The notes below the pieces were generated by a model. The model searched no databases, had not been told where the DNA came from, and saw only the letters and a list, made by a program, of their open reading frames with translations. From Cladocopium goreaui (lineage: Eukaryota > Sar > Dinophyceae > Suessiales > Symbiodiniaceae): a stretch of 64,000 nt of DNA. This document shows positions 63,604 through 64,000 of the stretch, one piece after another. The position numbers were made by a program, and so were the translations under genes. Positions within the stretch are counted from its first letter, which is position 1, and every line of letters begins with the position of its first letter. The stretch spans positions 553,488 to 617,487 of the forward strand of contig CAMXCT020001035.1 of NCBI GenBank assembly GCA_947184155.2, given 5' to 3'.

Positions 63604-64000
63604 GTGCCTTGGTGTGATGGGTTAGGGAGAAGACCAGGAGATTCATGGAAGATTGACATAAATATATAATATATATATATATATAATATATAATATATAT
63701 ATATATAATATATATATAATATATATATAATGTTGGATCCTGATTAGTGTAGGGGGGACCCCCCCAAAGAAATTTTAGTTTCACTTTAAAGTGTTTTTTT
63801 TTATTAGGGACCAGGGACACAGTAAATTGGATCATTTGATTTCAATTGATTTCAAATTGCTTTCAACTGATTTCAATTTACGTTCAACTTATTTTAATTT
63901 ACTTTCAATTGAATTTAGTTTACTTTCAATTGAATTTAATTTACTTTCAACTGATTTCCAAAATATGCTCAATAAACTTAAATTTGCTTTCAATTGATTT
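63604..64000. other. Cu-ATPase intron 23 with TA tract and TTTCAATTGATTT repeats
   Basis: TA tract at 63662-63732, then from 63835 short repeats of TTTCAATTGATTT/TTTACTTTCAATTGA type up to the edge. No exon is seen. Confidence 0.75.

Overview
The window reads as nuclear DNA of a dinoflagellate, most likely one of the Suessiales (Symbiodinium-like). Three things point there. Genes are cut into many short GC-richer exons (35 to 218 nt) set in AT-rich, repeat-laden introns. Introns start with GT, GC or GA and end in AG, and nearly every downstream exon starts with G. A very GC-rich RING-finger/reverse-transcriptase retroelement is present. All genes that can be supported lie on the + strand, in a head-to-tail order typical of dinoflagellates. 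The species assignment is inference; the splice pattern and gene content are read from the sequence.

Layout. (1) 598-3420 is a 2.8 kb GATA-type microsatellite. (2) About 6.0-26.8 kb holds the scattered exons of a large KH-domain (vigilin-like, RNA-binding) gene. Three KH segments can be rebuilt with consistent splice phases (6843+7154; 20914+21317+21990; 23230+23739), and the last exon has a vigilin-like DAPW tail (26697-26799). Many exons between are called only tentatively. (3) About 27.5-32.3 kb holds exons of a second, poorly recognised gene. One exon pair (29298+29900) carries an FFVDRLGV segment resembling plant NO VEIN/sacsin-type proteins, and an in-frame stop lies at 32289-32291. (4) 33595 to beyond the right edge is a copper-type P1B ATPase. 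Its 23 exons join in phase to 930 codons and carry two CxxC heavy-metal domains, a degenerate third one, NMDVL, TGES, CPC, DKTGT, SEHPL, TGD and GDGVND motifs. The 3' end lies outside the window.

Intron 7 of the ATPase (38434-45978, 7.5 kb) hosts a non-LTR retrotransposon of the restriction-like-endonuclease class (about 39.8-45.06 kb). It has a proline/arginine-rich upstream reading frame, a RING finger, a reverse transcriptase, and a zinc-knuckle plus endonuclease C-terminus, broken by one frameshift near 43.45 kb. It sits between ACTAC-type simple repeats on both sides, which suggests microsatellite-targeted insertion.

The introns and spacers are rich in short inverted-repeat elements. 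A family of about 105-120 bp has CCCTCTGG/CCAGAGGG ends (at least seven copies). A second family has ATGGAGGTTTCC ends. There are also single foldbacks, a perfect 55-bp inverted repeat, and a 0.7 kb element built of GTTCTAAGTA motifs. In two places a predicted exon ends exactly at the GT of such an element, so these elements may act as introners (elements that create introns). No rRNA, tRNA or CRISPR feature was recognised, and bacterial-type promoters or ribosome-binding sites are not expected here.
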